NCBI GenBank assembly: GCA_036346355.1
Contig: CM070581.1
Coordinates: 44,411,849 to 44,475,848 of the forward strand
Reading direction: 5' to 3'
Length of the DNA stretch: 64,000 nucleotides
Source of the DNA: Rhipidocladum racemiflorum
Lineage: Eukaryota; Streptophyta; Magnoliopsida; Poales; Poaceae
This document shows, one piece after another, positions 33,990 through 44,140 of this stretch (position 1 is the first letter of the stretch; each line of letters begins with the position of its first letter). The notes beneath the pieces were generated by a model. That model was given only the letters and a program-made list of their open reading frames with translations. It was not told the DNA's origin and ran no database searches. The position numbers and the translations under genes are program-made.

Positions 33990-34740
33990 CGGCCTCCTCG
34001 GCCTTGTGCCAGGCCATGTCGATGTTTCTTCCCATCCCCACCACTTCCCATCCTCCCAAGACAACTCCTCCTTCCCCGTGCAGTTGCAGCACGTCCTCCA
34101 CAACGATCGTGGCCACCACCACCTCCCGCCCCAGCGACATCATAGAAGCCCCGGATCAGCACCAAATCCAGCGATCCGACAACCAGGAGGAAGCAGCGAC
34201 GCGGGGAAGATACGCTCTCTGAGAGGGGGGACGGATTGGGGGAGAAATTGGTGGACCGGTGCCTCGCCTCCTCGGCGATGCGGCTGCGATCGACCGGCAG
34301 ACGGAGCGCGGGATGGAGCCTCTCCCAGAGCGGCGAGGGCACTGGCCTCCCCGCCGGGGTCCTTGCGGGTACGGAAGTGGCGGCCGTTGCCTCTGAGCTG
34401 ACGCCGAATCGGATGGGGAGAGGGAGAGCACGGGAAATTTCGGGATTCTCTCTACTAAACGTAAACATCGGGAGCGCGATGGGTTCTTTTGGAGTTGCCT
34501 TCACCATACTGTGTGCTACGCTTATTCCTCAAAATTATGGATAGGTAATAGGGATGGAAATTCTTTTGGAGCTGCTGTAAGGAGCTCGTTGTTGCATTTT
34601 GTGTCTATTTACTAGGAATGTGTACGCGGCGGCAGTGTTTGAGACTAATAGCCATATATATAGAAAGAAGATGTACATAAATCGCAAACACCGGAACCAC
34701 ACCATGGAAAACAAAAGCTGTAAACACATACCATAGAATA

Positions 34741-34911
34741 TCAATAGACTTCGAACACTGCAGCAACAACTTTAACCATTGAAACGATACACATGTAGTC
34801 TAACCGTGCTAAAATCTGCTTCAAATCACATAACTTCAGTGATGAAAGCTCAATAGACACAACTCGGTTCATGTAGCCATATTCCATAATCAAATCTTTT
34901 GGAACAGATTC
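34741..34911 (-). pseudogene. Exon-like segment of an unidentified gene
   Basis: After a good acceptor (TTTTGGCCCCAG) the minus strand encodes about 56 residues (ESVPKDLIMEYGYMNRVV ... VKVVAAVFEVY) and a stop. It lies in the segment that separates the second and third pieces of the copia-like 3' LTR. It may be the last exon of the gene whose first exon is at 39801-39947, or an unrelated fragment; not recognised. Confidence 0.3.
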
Positions 34912-36913
34912 CTGGGGCCAAAATAAAAATGCGATCACTGAAGCAAACGTCGGAGGTCGATAATGAGATTAGGAGTAAAGATTTTTTGCCACCATTAGGC
35001 ACTACATAATGCAAGTGTAGCCAACGAAACATTTAGCTAATCACTTAGTAAAAGTGGATTTGGAGAAGGAAATGAAATCAACCTTAAAAGACTATTATAG
35101 ATCAATCAAACGCCAAGCTTTGTACAACCAAGTCTGTTCATTCGATGTGCAGTACCATAAATCGAACAAAAAACAAGCAATTAAATTTTTCTTAGTTTTG
35201 AGATCTGTAATGTCACATTCTAACAAATAAACCATGTGGCCAATTAAAGATTTAGTCAACCACCCAGTAGGATTTGGAAAAGAAAATGAAATCAACATTG
35301 AAGATCAATCTAGTAGTGTACTCTTTATAGGCAGAAGAAGTATCATGTGCTGCGAACAAACACAACATCAAAAGCATTGGTTGGCAGGAAGCAAACTTAA
35401 CCAAAAACCAAACAGTTTTAAGCATAATGACCGAAACTCACAATCATTGAATCACATAAATCACATTTTTTTATACTGGCTATGAATTTTTTTAAAAAAA
35501 AACTGATGTAAATATGCCACCACATGTAAATTTTCCAGTTTTCCTCTCTAATCAGGGATCAAATATTGTCAAGATACGGTACAGTCGGTACAATGGAGAC
35601 AGGCTGGCAGAATCTATCACACGTAAAATTTCCTAGTTTTCCTCTATTATCAGGGAGCAAATATTGTCAACATTTGGTATAGACTTTACTATGGAGACAT
35701 ACTGTGAGGTCCACTAAACATACCTATGCATGAAAGAAATCATCAAGGGTAAAGTATGCAGGATCAGCATTGTTACGATTTTTGCAAGATCATTTCTTTC
35801 GCCAATTTGCAAAACCTGTGACATTAGTGTAGAGCTATTCCATGATTAATCCACTTACTCTAAATATAAATTCAGAATAAATTTCCGACATCAGCAAATG
35901 GATGTGTCGACAGAGCATTCAGAAAGAACATCCACGCATTCAGAAAGAACATCCACTAACAACTGCATACCTATGATTATGCCATGCTGAGTAATTTAGC
36001 GAAGCTGTCACTGATCTTAGTCATTGTGTACTGATTTGGCCAATTCTGCTGCCTCCATGAAGCTTGTAAGGAAGCTGTACAAGAGAGAAATTAATCGAAA
36101 GAGATGTTTTGTCTAAAAAAATCAATGCACACAATCGATTTTTATTTGAATATATTCGGGTAAAAGGAAGACATGTAAGTGCAACAGTTCCATCCATGGA
36201 AATTCTTTGCATTTACTTTTAATAGTTTATCGAAGAGGCCAAATTCGTGCTTGAAATTCACTGAAGCAAGCTTTTGGTTTAGCAACCAACTCTGGTGATA
36301 CGAATTTGGATTCTGCTGTAAAGCAATCTTTACCTATCAAATTTTAAATTTGAGGGTCATGCTTTACCTATCAAATTTTAAATTTGAGGGTCATTCAAAC
36401 GATTAACGACATGAACACTTTAAACGACTAAAACATGAAACACAAGAGATTTTTACTATTTGAATGATGTAGCTATAACTGTTGTTCCTTTCTTTGTTAC
36501 CGAGCTTTTTTCTCTAAAAAAATCAATTTTGTTTTTTGAGAAAGCACTACTGGTTAATACAAATCAACTTGATCCATGATATAAGTCAATAAGTGATGGA
36601 TGGATCAGAACTCACTACCCTGAGCTCATCATCAAGAGCCAACCTGACAAACTCTGAGTCAAAAAGCTCTCTAAGATCGTGTCGAAATCCAAGCTTTTGG
36701 TATTTCCATGCATGTAGGTCTCATGATTCATTTCGAGCAGCTTGAAGCTCATGATGAGAGCCTCTTTGGTATGCCTACAACCCAAATCATCTAGCTAAGT
36801 TTATCCTGATATTGAACACAATATTTTGTTACATTTGCTAGAGGAAGGTATTGTACACAGAATTTTTGCACTAAGGTTTTGTAATAACACGTAAGAGAAG
36901 TCAACTGCATTAA
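34912..36913. other. Intron-like or intergenic DNA with small tandem duplications
   Basis: No gene recognised. Contains an imperfect ~105-bp tandem duplication (35525-35705), a 21-bp duplication CATTCAGAAAGAACATCCAC (about 35918-35960), and a 34-bp duplication around TTTACCTATCAAATTTTAAA (about 36330-36398). Confidence 0.5.
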
Positions 36914-37233
36914 GGCTGTGTTTGTTTAGGCTTCTGCTTAGGCTTATTTGGCTTCTAGGCTTTCATAAGTCACAAGCCAAAACAAACAGTAATTTTTCAG
37001 CTAGCTGGAGAGGAGAAGCTCCAGCCCAATTTGCACTACACGAGAGAAGCAAGGAAAACGATGCTTCTGGCCGGGCCGAGCTTCGAAAATCCCACTTCCT
37101 GGTACCCTTGCAACTTGATCTTATTTACAAAAATTGCCATCCCCTTCATCAAGTCTCTTCCACTCCAAAGAGCCATTAGCTTCTTCCACTCCAAGAGCTT
37201 CTCCTCCAAAGACCAAATTAAACAAACACAACC
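36914..37233. mobile_element. Tourist-like MITE
   Basis: Inverted termini GGCTGTGTTTGTTTA / TAAACAAACACAACC, with a TAA duplication on each side (36911-36913, 37234-37236). 320 bp, noncoding. Confidence 0.85.
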
Positions 37234-39800
37234 TAATGGATGCCAAAACAGTGAAAAGGGCAAGCACATATCATTGAGTAGAAATAGCTATATAGATAGG
37301 TGGACATGGCAAACAAACATTTCAATGAGGTAATGCTTCCTAGAAAGGGCATGGTAGTAAAAATATTTCAACAAAGTATGCAAAAATCATGACTTGAGAT
37401 ACCTTATTAATCTGTGTTCGTGCGAATAGGAATCACTGGCTGAAACATAATCCAACAGTGCATGTAAGCATCACAAAAAAACATTATGCGTCATAAAAGA
37501 AAACTGAATTACGTATGCAAAAGCTGAGCCTATAAACTATACAGAAACAAAAAAAAATCGGATAGACTGCAGTTTAGGAAATTGTAAAATAAAATTATGA
37601 GAGTATAATGATGAATATGAAAAAATAGTTCAATACAAATAACCGAAATTTCGGTAAAGAACATTAGTAAAACACAAAAGGGGAAAATTGTATTGGGGCA
37701 TACCTATTTTCTTGCTGCTCGAAATGAATCGTTTGTACGGAAGTACCTATTTCATGGAATCAGTACACAAAGTTATGTGATTAGGACAAAAAACACAAAA
37801 AAGGCGTATCTATTTTCTCACAAACAGTACACACAGCGAGGCAAATAACATGCAGGAATAAGCTAAGAAACATGTTACTACGGAAGCAGATAGCTATATA
37901 TATCTCTTTTGTGTATTCTGCCAATCCGTGAAGCTGTGAACTACGTATTTATATGTATAAACCTAACAGGATCATATGTCTCTGCATATGGGCAATGCAG
38001 ATGTGCATCTAGAAATGAATTAATCGCAGGCGACAAATGTTGTTAGGACACTAAACATAAAAAAGGATACTTATTTTCTTATGCACAGGACACACGGAGA
38101 CAGATCTCTCAAAGTGTTATTTTTTTCAAGACCAATGTCTTCAGGAAGTTTATGACCTGGAAAGCATGGATCAGGACTGTTAAAGGATATGACATGTAGC
38201 ACATAACAGAAGGGTAAATTCTAGCTGAAGTAACTGGCAATCTGCCAATTGCTTACATTGTTTGTCAAGTACTGGAAGTGCAGATCTACGGAAATGGAGA
38301 TTATCTGTGTCTTGCTGGGGGTAAACACTATGGTTATGTTTGAATGCGGTGAAATAGAGCAACAGGCTCCAGGAATTCCTCTTCAAAATTACTCTGCAGC
38401 ACTTGCTGAGGGGAGAGGCTATTGACCATACCTTCTAGAAGTTCTGTATATCATGAATGACCAAATGCGTATAAGCTCTAATTCTTTTATCCGATTAAAC
38501 CAACAGTCTGTGTTTAACACTTAATCTTGAACTTTTGATAGCAGAAAGTGAACACTATGACAGTAGGAATACACTTTCATGATTGTGTCATGCTTTGATA
38601 GGACGATAATCGTACCTGAATTAGGCTTGCCAAGCAGCGAACATCAATGCCCTCAATAATAAATTCATTTGTTTAGCTGATCCTTCACATGTTCCTCTTG
38701 GTCATTTTCTGAATTTGTGCGAAAGATCCTATTAGCACGAAAAAAGCAATCGTTAGCACGAGCAATTTCATTTTCACTTCACTACAAATACAATTAAAAC
38801 GGCTATCTTATTATAATGGAATACCATCTTTAGGCTTCTCTGAGCATACAACCTCGCTTGCATAAAAGGGAAGATATTAGTGATTCCTAAATCTATCTAT
38901 CAGGAGGCTAAATTCCTATTTGATTCAACAGGTGAAGCATTTATAACAATAATGACAGTAGTGCGTCATTATCATTTCTTAGGATTTGTCAGATCTCTAA
39001 CCAAACAACCAATGAACCAAGCGAACATCGAAGAGCTGCTCAACATTAAGGTCTAAATCAGCAGATTTCACATGTTTTTACCTCAAAATTTCAACCTTCT
39101 GAACACTCTAGTTTGTAACCCATCACCTATTTTTAGAGAAGGGATGTGTCCAGCATAAGCATTTCCTGACCGAAAAATCAATGTCAGCTGACTGTTTGTT
39201 GCAACAAGATTGCTACCCATTCAATCAGAGGCATGGAGAAAACAAGGGGTTGTATAAATGGCAAGGGTGTTATCCTAGAACAACTCAAGTAGAGTTTAAA
39301 ATTTTAAATCAATATGGATTTTCCATGAACCAAGATTCTATACCCAAAATGCATCCCAAATTTCCAAATAAGCAAATAGCCCTCGATAGAAGATTCATAA
39401 AAGATAAAACACCAATGATCTAGCAACGTAACAAAAACATGCTTGAAATTGATTGCAGTTCATGTCTCAAATTCTCAATACCCCCACCCAACTACATTTA
39501 ATAATCTGCTCGAGTCATTTTGCTGACAGAAAGCTACGAACAGACAACATCAAACATTAATATTTATTATAAACAAAGATGTTGCAGATAATCTAGATTG
39601 TACAAATCTAAACGACAGTTTAGAAAACACAACTGCTATCATTTATCGTAGCTATATCTTCATTAGTCAACATACAACTTTCTTGTCTTGTGCTGGCCTG
39701 AGATGCCATGGCCTAGGGGATCATGGGACGGGACGGGACAGGGGTGGAGTGCGGAGAGAAAGGGACAGGAGGTGGTGCTGGTGATTTGGTTGGTACCCAC
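37234..39800. other. AT-rich DNA; nothing recognised
   Basis: No coding feature I can support. The motif TATTTTCTYAYRMACAG.ACACA recurs loosely at 37810 and 38070. It may be intron of a gene starting at 39947, but I found no downstream exon of the expected family. Confidence 0.4.
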
Positions 39801-39947
39801 CTCGATGTCCCGGATGAGGAGCTGTCGGTCCTCAGGGGAGAGTTCGTCCCAGAGCGCGAAGGCAGCCTCCTGGCCGTAGTTCTTCATCTTCTCCAGCAGC
39901 GCCTGCGGCGGCGCCGCACCTAATGGCGATTCCGTCATCATCGACAC
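39801..39947 (-). pseudogene. Orphan first exon resembling UDP-N-acetylglucosamine pyrophosphorylase
   Basis: 49 codons starting MSMMTESPLG, with APPQALLEKMKNYGQEAAF and ELSPEDRQLLIRDIE, then a GT donor (GTGGGT). This matches the start of plant UDP-GlcNAc pyrophosphorylase as I know the family. The nucleotide-binding GGxGTRLG motif, expected a few exons later, was not found in the ~5 kb to the left. Upstream, 39948-40030 in another frame also looks coding (KQLADALKELEERVPESL) after a CACGCAG acceptor, suggesting fusion of two captured pieces. Probably a gene fragment. Confidence 0.55.
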
Positions 39948-40488
39948 GCGTCTTCACGAGGGACTCGGGAACCCTCTCCTCGAGTTCCTTGAGGGCATCG
40001 GCGAGCTGCTTCTGGTGCCCTGCGTGGGGGCGAGTAACACGTAGGCATTGACCAAATCGGATCAAATTCCTCCAAGAATCGCAGAACATGGGACAAGAAA
40101 ACCGCTACTTATTTCTAGCAGAGGAGTGGGAGGCAGCGAATGCAATCGAGAGGAGGGGGTGAAGAGGAGAAGAGATCTGGGTGGCAGGCCACGCGAGGGC
40201 GCAGGCGGGAGAACGCATGCGGTGTGTGGGTCGAGGAACGGGCGGACAGAGCGAGGCGGGGAGAAGCGAACCAGGGGAGGCTGCGAGGAGCAAGAGGCAG
40301 TTGCGGAACGCGAGCACGAGTTGCGAAGGCCATGAGGCGAACCGGGGGAGCCTGCGACGCGCGAGAGAGCGCGATGGAGGGCGCGAGCTAGAGGCAGAGC
40401 GCGCGAGGTCGGGGGCTGGTGCCGTGCGGCCTTCCCCAAAACGGAAGGATTGAGAAGAAAGGGAGGTGGGCAAAGGCTATGTGTGACC
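39948..40488. other. GC-rich leader-like segment
   Basis: GC-rich, purine-biased on the plus strand (GAGGCG, GCGAGAG words), upstream of the orphan exon. It looks like a captured 5' UTR/promoter. The many overlapping arginine-rich frames on both strands are composition artefacts. Confidence 0.4.
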
Positions 40489-40642
40489 AAACACCAAAAC
40501 TTCTATGCATTTTTTTGTGATCCTTCTTCCAACGCGGGTTCCAGCTAGAGGAAACTATGTGTGAGTTTTCTCCTAGGGCTGTGCCAATAGACACATGATG
40601 AAATGGAAAGAGATTCATTGATCTGATTTAATTTTAGTGCAG

Positions 40643-40713
40643 GTTGTTCCTCCATTGGTTCACCGTGACATCAAATCACCAAACTTTTTTTTGGATCATT
40701 CGATGCATGCTAG
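40643..40713 (+). pseudogene. Orphan receptor-like kinase exon (catalytic loop)
   Basis: 71 nt bounded by an acceptor (TTAGTGCAG) and a donor (GTATGTT). It encodes VVPPLVHRDIKSPNFFLDHS, kinase subdomain VIb with the catalytic HRD and the conserved Lys and Asn. The phrase PPLVHRDIKS..(I/F)LLDHSM is typical of plant receptor-like kinases (CRLK-like). NFFLD in place of NILLD suggests drift. No other kinase exon was seen nearby. Confidence 0.65.
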
Positions 40714-40867
40714 GTATGTTAAACATCTATGCTATTCATCATATTGTCCATCACATGTTAGGCACTGATATTTGTCAACTGAGCAGCCAATTAATTAGCT
40801 ACAACACCATCAGTGGTCTCTTTTTTGTTCATACTGTAGTCTGAAATAAGTCTGTTCGCGCTAAAAA

Positions 40868-41457
40868 TGTGAGGCAGGGTTCTTAGCCTCGAACACACAA
40901 GACAAACGCCGAGTTTGCAGAGCGTGCCAGTCAATTTGACCTATAATTGATAAGGTGGGGGTCGTAAATCAGACAGAGCCGATAAATCAAAGGTTATCGG
41001 CTTAACACTAGGCTAAAAGCCGATCAGGAGATAAATAGATCAACCAATTACGGTTAACCCGAATAGAAGGCAAAATCGACTTTGAGAGGCGATGCGCAAC
41101 AACACAAAGCAGATCGAACCTAGGCGAAATCGGCGGAATCAACAAATCGGCGATGTGCAACTTTTATTGATCTCGTCGACTTACAGAGGAAGGATTGTAA
41201 AGCTATAATAACGAAAAAGATTGTAAAAAGTAAATGTGTTTGGACGATGGATTGGTTTCTTGCGCCTCCTGTCTCGTCCCCTTTTATACGTCCTGGCCGA
41301 TCCGAGTCCCGCACTGATATGGCAACCAAATCCGTATCGGTCCTGGTACAATTCCTTTCCGTGTTTGAAGATTGAGTCCTTGTCAGTTACGGTCTGCATC
41401 TATTGCAAACGCATCGAATCCCTCCGTTCCTATGCATGCCAAATTTTGATGCAAACA
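40868..41457 (-). repeat. Tat element 3' LTR
   Basis: Plus strand TGTGAGGC ... GCAAACA, 590 bp, next to a PPT. The outer end is placed by the TG/CA rule only, because the 5' LTR is not in the window. Confidence 0.65.
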
Positions 41458-41474
41458 TATGCCCCCCATTTTTG
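41458..41474 (-). other. Polypurine tract of the Tat element
   Basis: Minus strand CAAAAATGGGGGGCATA directly precedes the LTR start TGTTTGC. Confidence 0.75.
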
Positions 41475-41635
41475 AAAGATAACTTGTTGTCTTTCAAAAA
41501 TTGCATCGGCTTTTATCCGTAATCGGCTCTTGATAAGAATTCTCCTCGGTAACTTCCCTATTAATGGCGCCGTAATAATCTCGTTTCGCTTTAAATGCCG
41601 AAATCGTTCCCGCCTGTTCATCTTTTTCACCGCGG

Positions 41636-41643
41636 TATAAATA
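41636..41643 (+). promoter_or_regulatory. TATA box of the Tat antisense gene
   Basis: TATAAATA preceded by GC-rich sequence, 98 bp upstream of the ATG at 41741, inside the element but outside its LTR. Spacing fits a start site near 41670 and a ~70-nt leader. Confidence 0.65.
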
Positions 41644-41740
41644 TGTGGGTCCCCCACGATCATTTGCACGCTTTCAAGCACTCGAATCACTAGCCATCGG
41701 CTTCCTTCATCTTCTCTTGACTTCCTTGAAATCGGCTAAA

Positions 41741-41916
41741 ATGGACCCTTCTCAGGTATTCATCCCGATTCCCCAAAGTAACGATCAGTTTTACTTAGGA
41801 TCGGTAGGTACCACAGAAACCGATACGGTGATCAATGAGGAAATACCAAGGCTCCCCTTATCGGCTGATGGGTATAATGTAACTGAATGGGGAAAAAGTT
41901 TTAGAGCCTGGCCTAC
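41741..41916 (+). pseudogene. Tat antisense gene, first part, cut by the LARD insertion
   Basis: ATG at 41741 after the TATA box. Encodes about 58 residues (MDPSQVFIPIPQ ... EWGKSFRAWP) and is interrupted at 41917 by an LTR element. The 5-bp duplication CCTAC (41912-41916, 50591-50595) means that without the insert the frame passes directly into 50596 without a shift. Opposite in direction to gag-pol. Antisense ORFs between pol and the 3' LTR are documented for Tat-lineage elements. Confidence 0.75.
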
Positions 41917-44126
41917 TGTAACACCCCAGCATCTAGTATGCCCGAATGCTACCAAACATAGACTAAACATCAACTAAAAACCATAAGTGACGATAAATTT
42001 TAGCAAAGGCACAAATGCTAAACACCGAAATTTCGGTAGCATCTCCTTTGTTTTATCATGATTTGAACAATAGCAATATCATAGCAAAATATTTCATAAC
42101 ATAAGACATCTAAAGCAGCAATATATAATGGATAAAACATCATCATAAGCAATTAAACCAAAACCAACCACACAAACATCTATAGCTAAGCAAAGAGGAT
42201 CAACAGCACATTAAAATTATTCCATACACTTAGTTCAGGGCACTATTATTATGATCATGACCCAAGGTTGGTAAATGTGACTGGAACTACGTGAAGATGT
42301 GTAGCTAATGCCCTTTCCCACATGCCGGTGTCATGGTACCTAAAAGAAACAACATAAACACAAACGTGAGTTCATCACTCAGCAAGTATATTGCAATGGT
42401 ACAAACAAAAACAATTACATGGCTACAACAACTCACATCATGTATATCATCTCATTCATGTTCACAAATCATTATCATCATTATTATGTATGCAATGCGA
42501 TGCGATGCTCATATCTCCTTGGAAACTCATACCGGTATGGTTGAGTACACACCCGTTGGTGTGCACCCTCTCCCCCTTCCATCCCAAAGATGGAGGGTGC
42601 CTACTCCTCGCTTCCCCACACTGCGGTGGATGGAATCACGATGTAGGACTTACTCATTGGCTCTCTGGAATAGTCATAACTTTCTCACCGGCCTTCCCCG
42701 GACTAGTTATGACTTTCTCACCGCCCGGGCCATGTATCATGTCATGTATGCAATCATGCCAACATCATAAATCACTTGTACATTATCACATGGCATCATA
42801 ACATAGTAAGCATATCCATCATATCATTGGCAATCATTAAAGCATAGCATGTGAACATATCATGTAATAGATCTCAATCACAACCGATCTAGCAAACAAT
42901 AACCCGCTACCCATTCCAATACACTTGCCTCAACCACGGGCGACGGATTGGCGAGATGTAGAGGGAACTCCCGGGGTCACACCACCTGTACATAGGTACC
43001 ACACACTCACAATCATGTCCAAAAAACAGTACGCAAACCCTCATCTACCCCGACATTGCCAACTACTCGCAAAACCCAAAAACAGGGGTTCTGTCCCGTC
43101 GGGACAGCAGCCTTCCAAAAGGCATAACTCGAGTTCTAAGACTCCGAATCAATTAAACGAGTACATCCTCGCGTAGCTTAGGAAATTTCCTAACTTTTTC
43201 TAAGTATACAGAAAGACTGATTCGGACTCTAAAGTTGTTTAATCTACAAAATATCGTGATCTGTTCCAATCACGTCACAGATTTTAATACGTTCGGTAAA
43301 ATGATCATAACTTTCAAACGGCTGGGCGGAATTTAAAGTTCGTTATACCCACTGAAAGGTATTGAAATTACCTACAACTTCTTCAACAGTCGTACGACCA
43401 GATTCTGACTCTAAATTGGCGAAAAACCAAACCCTAGGTCGATTGCTCATGCTGTCCGAAACAGAGAACGTGGCAACTTTTAGATCTAATCTAATATACT
43501 CAATTCCAGCACCACCAATTGATCTAAAAACATGATAATAACCCTAAGAACAGTACCTAGGCCAACCCCAAGGTGTCCCATGCCAATACCTTCGCCCGAC
43601 ACACGAAAACCCAACGGATCTCCTCCTGGTTCGCGCGATCTCCTTCCTCGCTCCCAATCCACCGGATCTCCTCGTCGCGGAGCGCTCCAATGGATGAATC
43701 TTCGAGTTGGCGAGGTGGAGAACTCCCCTAGGGGAAGCAAGGGAGGTGGAGAGGTGGTGGAGAGGTGGTGGCGCAAGCAAGGGAGCAATGGGGGCGGCTA
43801 GGGAAGGAGGAGGTGAGGAGAGGTGGCCCATTGGGAGGGGCGGCTAGGGTTTTCTTGGAGGGGGCGCACAAGGGGAAGTTGGGGGCACAATAAGGGCTGG
43901 GGTGGAGTCCCCCAACCAGGTCTCCTACTCCTATTTGGACTCAAACTCCATCCCACCAAAGCCCACTACCCTTTCCCTAAGGCCCAAACTCCTCCGGGAA
44001 GGCCCAAATCCCCGGAAACGCAAATTAACCCCATAACGTATGGTTTCAACCTCCAATTTCATATTTCATAAAGTTTTTGACCTCAATATTCACATAAATA
44101 AGGTTACGACACTCCGTGGTGTCACA
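41917..44126 (-). repeat. LARD 3' LTR
   Basis: Plus strand TGTAACACCCCAGC ... GTGGTGTCACA. Paired with 48366-50590. Contains a block of hairpins and duplicated GACTTTCTCACCG words at 42530-42735. Arginine/proline-rich frames at 43486-43831 are composition artefacts. Confidence 0.92.
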
Positions 44127-44140
44127 TTCTCCCCCCCCCC
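44127..44140 (-). other. Polypurine tract of the LARD
   Basis: Minus-strand GGGGGGGGGGAGAA immediately before LTR start TGTGACACC. Confidence 0.85.

Larger units (their letters stand above)
31778..34143 (-). pseudogene. Exon-like segments of an unidentified gene
   Basis: First exon candidate 33990-34143 starts MMSLGREVVVATIVVEDVL and ends at a strong GTGAGT donor, with a GC-rich leader to about 34510. A middle segment 32609-32676 (WKYDGPFDSFKALIEMAAV) has an acceptor CTGTAG and donor GTAACC. The last exon candidate 31778-32012 starts after AATGTAG, encodes FFNYVLVWKDDRPPSIRGGD and RFRDDSELEKYIED, and ends in a stop. Phases of these three do not all agree, so an exon is missing or the gene is a fragment. 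The first exon weakly recalls kinesin-14 N-termini; I do not assign a function. Confidence 0.4.
31284..34578 (-). mobile_element. Candidate gene-fragment-carrying DNA transposon
   Basis: It interrupts the copia-like 3' LTR. Left end ACCATCTCCAACAGTATTCC ... ATCCCTATA and the reverse complement of the right end ACAGCAGCTCCAAAAGAATTTCC ... ATCCCTAT align as imperfect ~50-bp inverted repeats. AAG flanks both sides (31281-31283, 34579-34581). Inside are splice-bounded exon-like segments on the minus strand with a GC-rich leader at the right end, as in Pack-type elements. Superfamily not determined. Confidence 0.5.
27300..40589 (+). mobile_element. Non-autonomous copia-like LTR element, shredded by later insertions
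   Basis: 5' LTR about 27300-29581 with three insertions (27367-27636, 27687-28544, 28665-29400). PBS at 29582-29595 (TTGGTACAAGAGC, two changes from TTGGTATCAGAGC). Internal region 29596-31063. PPT TATGGGGGAGAA at 31064-31075. 3' LTR in three pieces: about 31077-31283, 34579-34611 and about 40489-40589. LTR matches include TGCATTAGATGAGTTGG (28552 and 31233), TTTTGTGTCTATTTA (28625 and 34597) and the shared end GAGTTTTCTCCT (29557 and 40563). No gag or pol is recognisable. The left boundary is approximate. Confidence 0.7.

Noticed and set aside
34612..34640. CTAGGAATGTG at the start of the second LTR gap as a minus-strand Helitron 3' end
   Set aside because: No clear hairpin precedes it and no matching TC end was found at the right boundary near 40488.
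38180..38430. Minus-strand coding-like stretch (FEEEFLEPVALFH) as a downstream exon of the 39801-39947 gene
   Set aside because: It does not resemble UDP-GlcNAc pyrophosphorylase at any position I know and lacks convincing splice sites.
40062..40490. Several overlapping Arg/Ser/Pro-rich frames on both strands
   Set aside because: Open frames occur in four or more frames at once, as expected from GC-rich low-complexity DNA; no recognisable protein.
43486..43831. Proline/arginine-rich frames in the LARD LTR (also near 49986-50285 and 59385-59820)
   Set aside because: They follow purine-rich GGAGGTGG stretches and are not conserved between the diverged LTRs.
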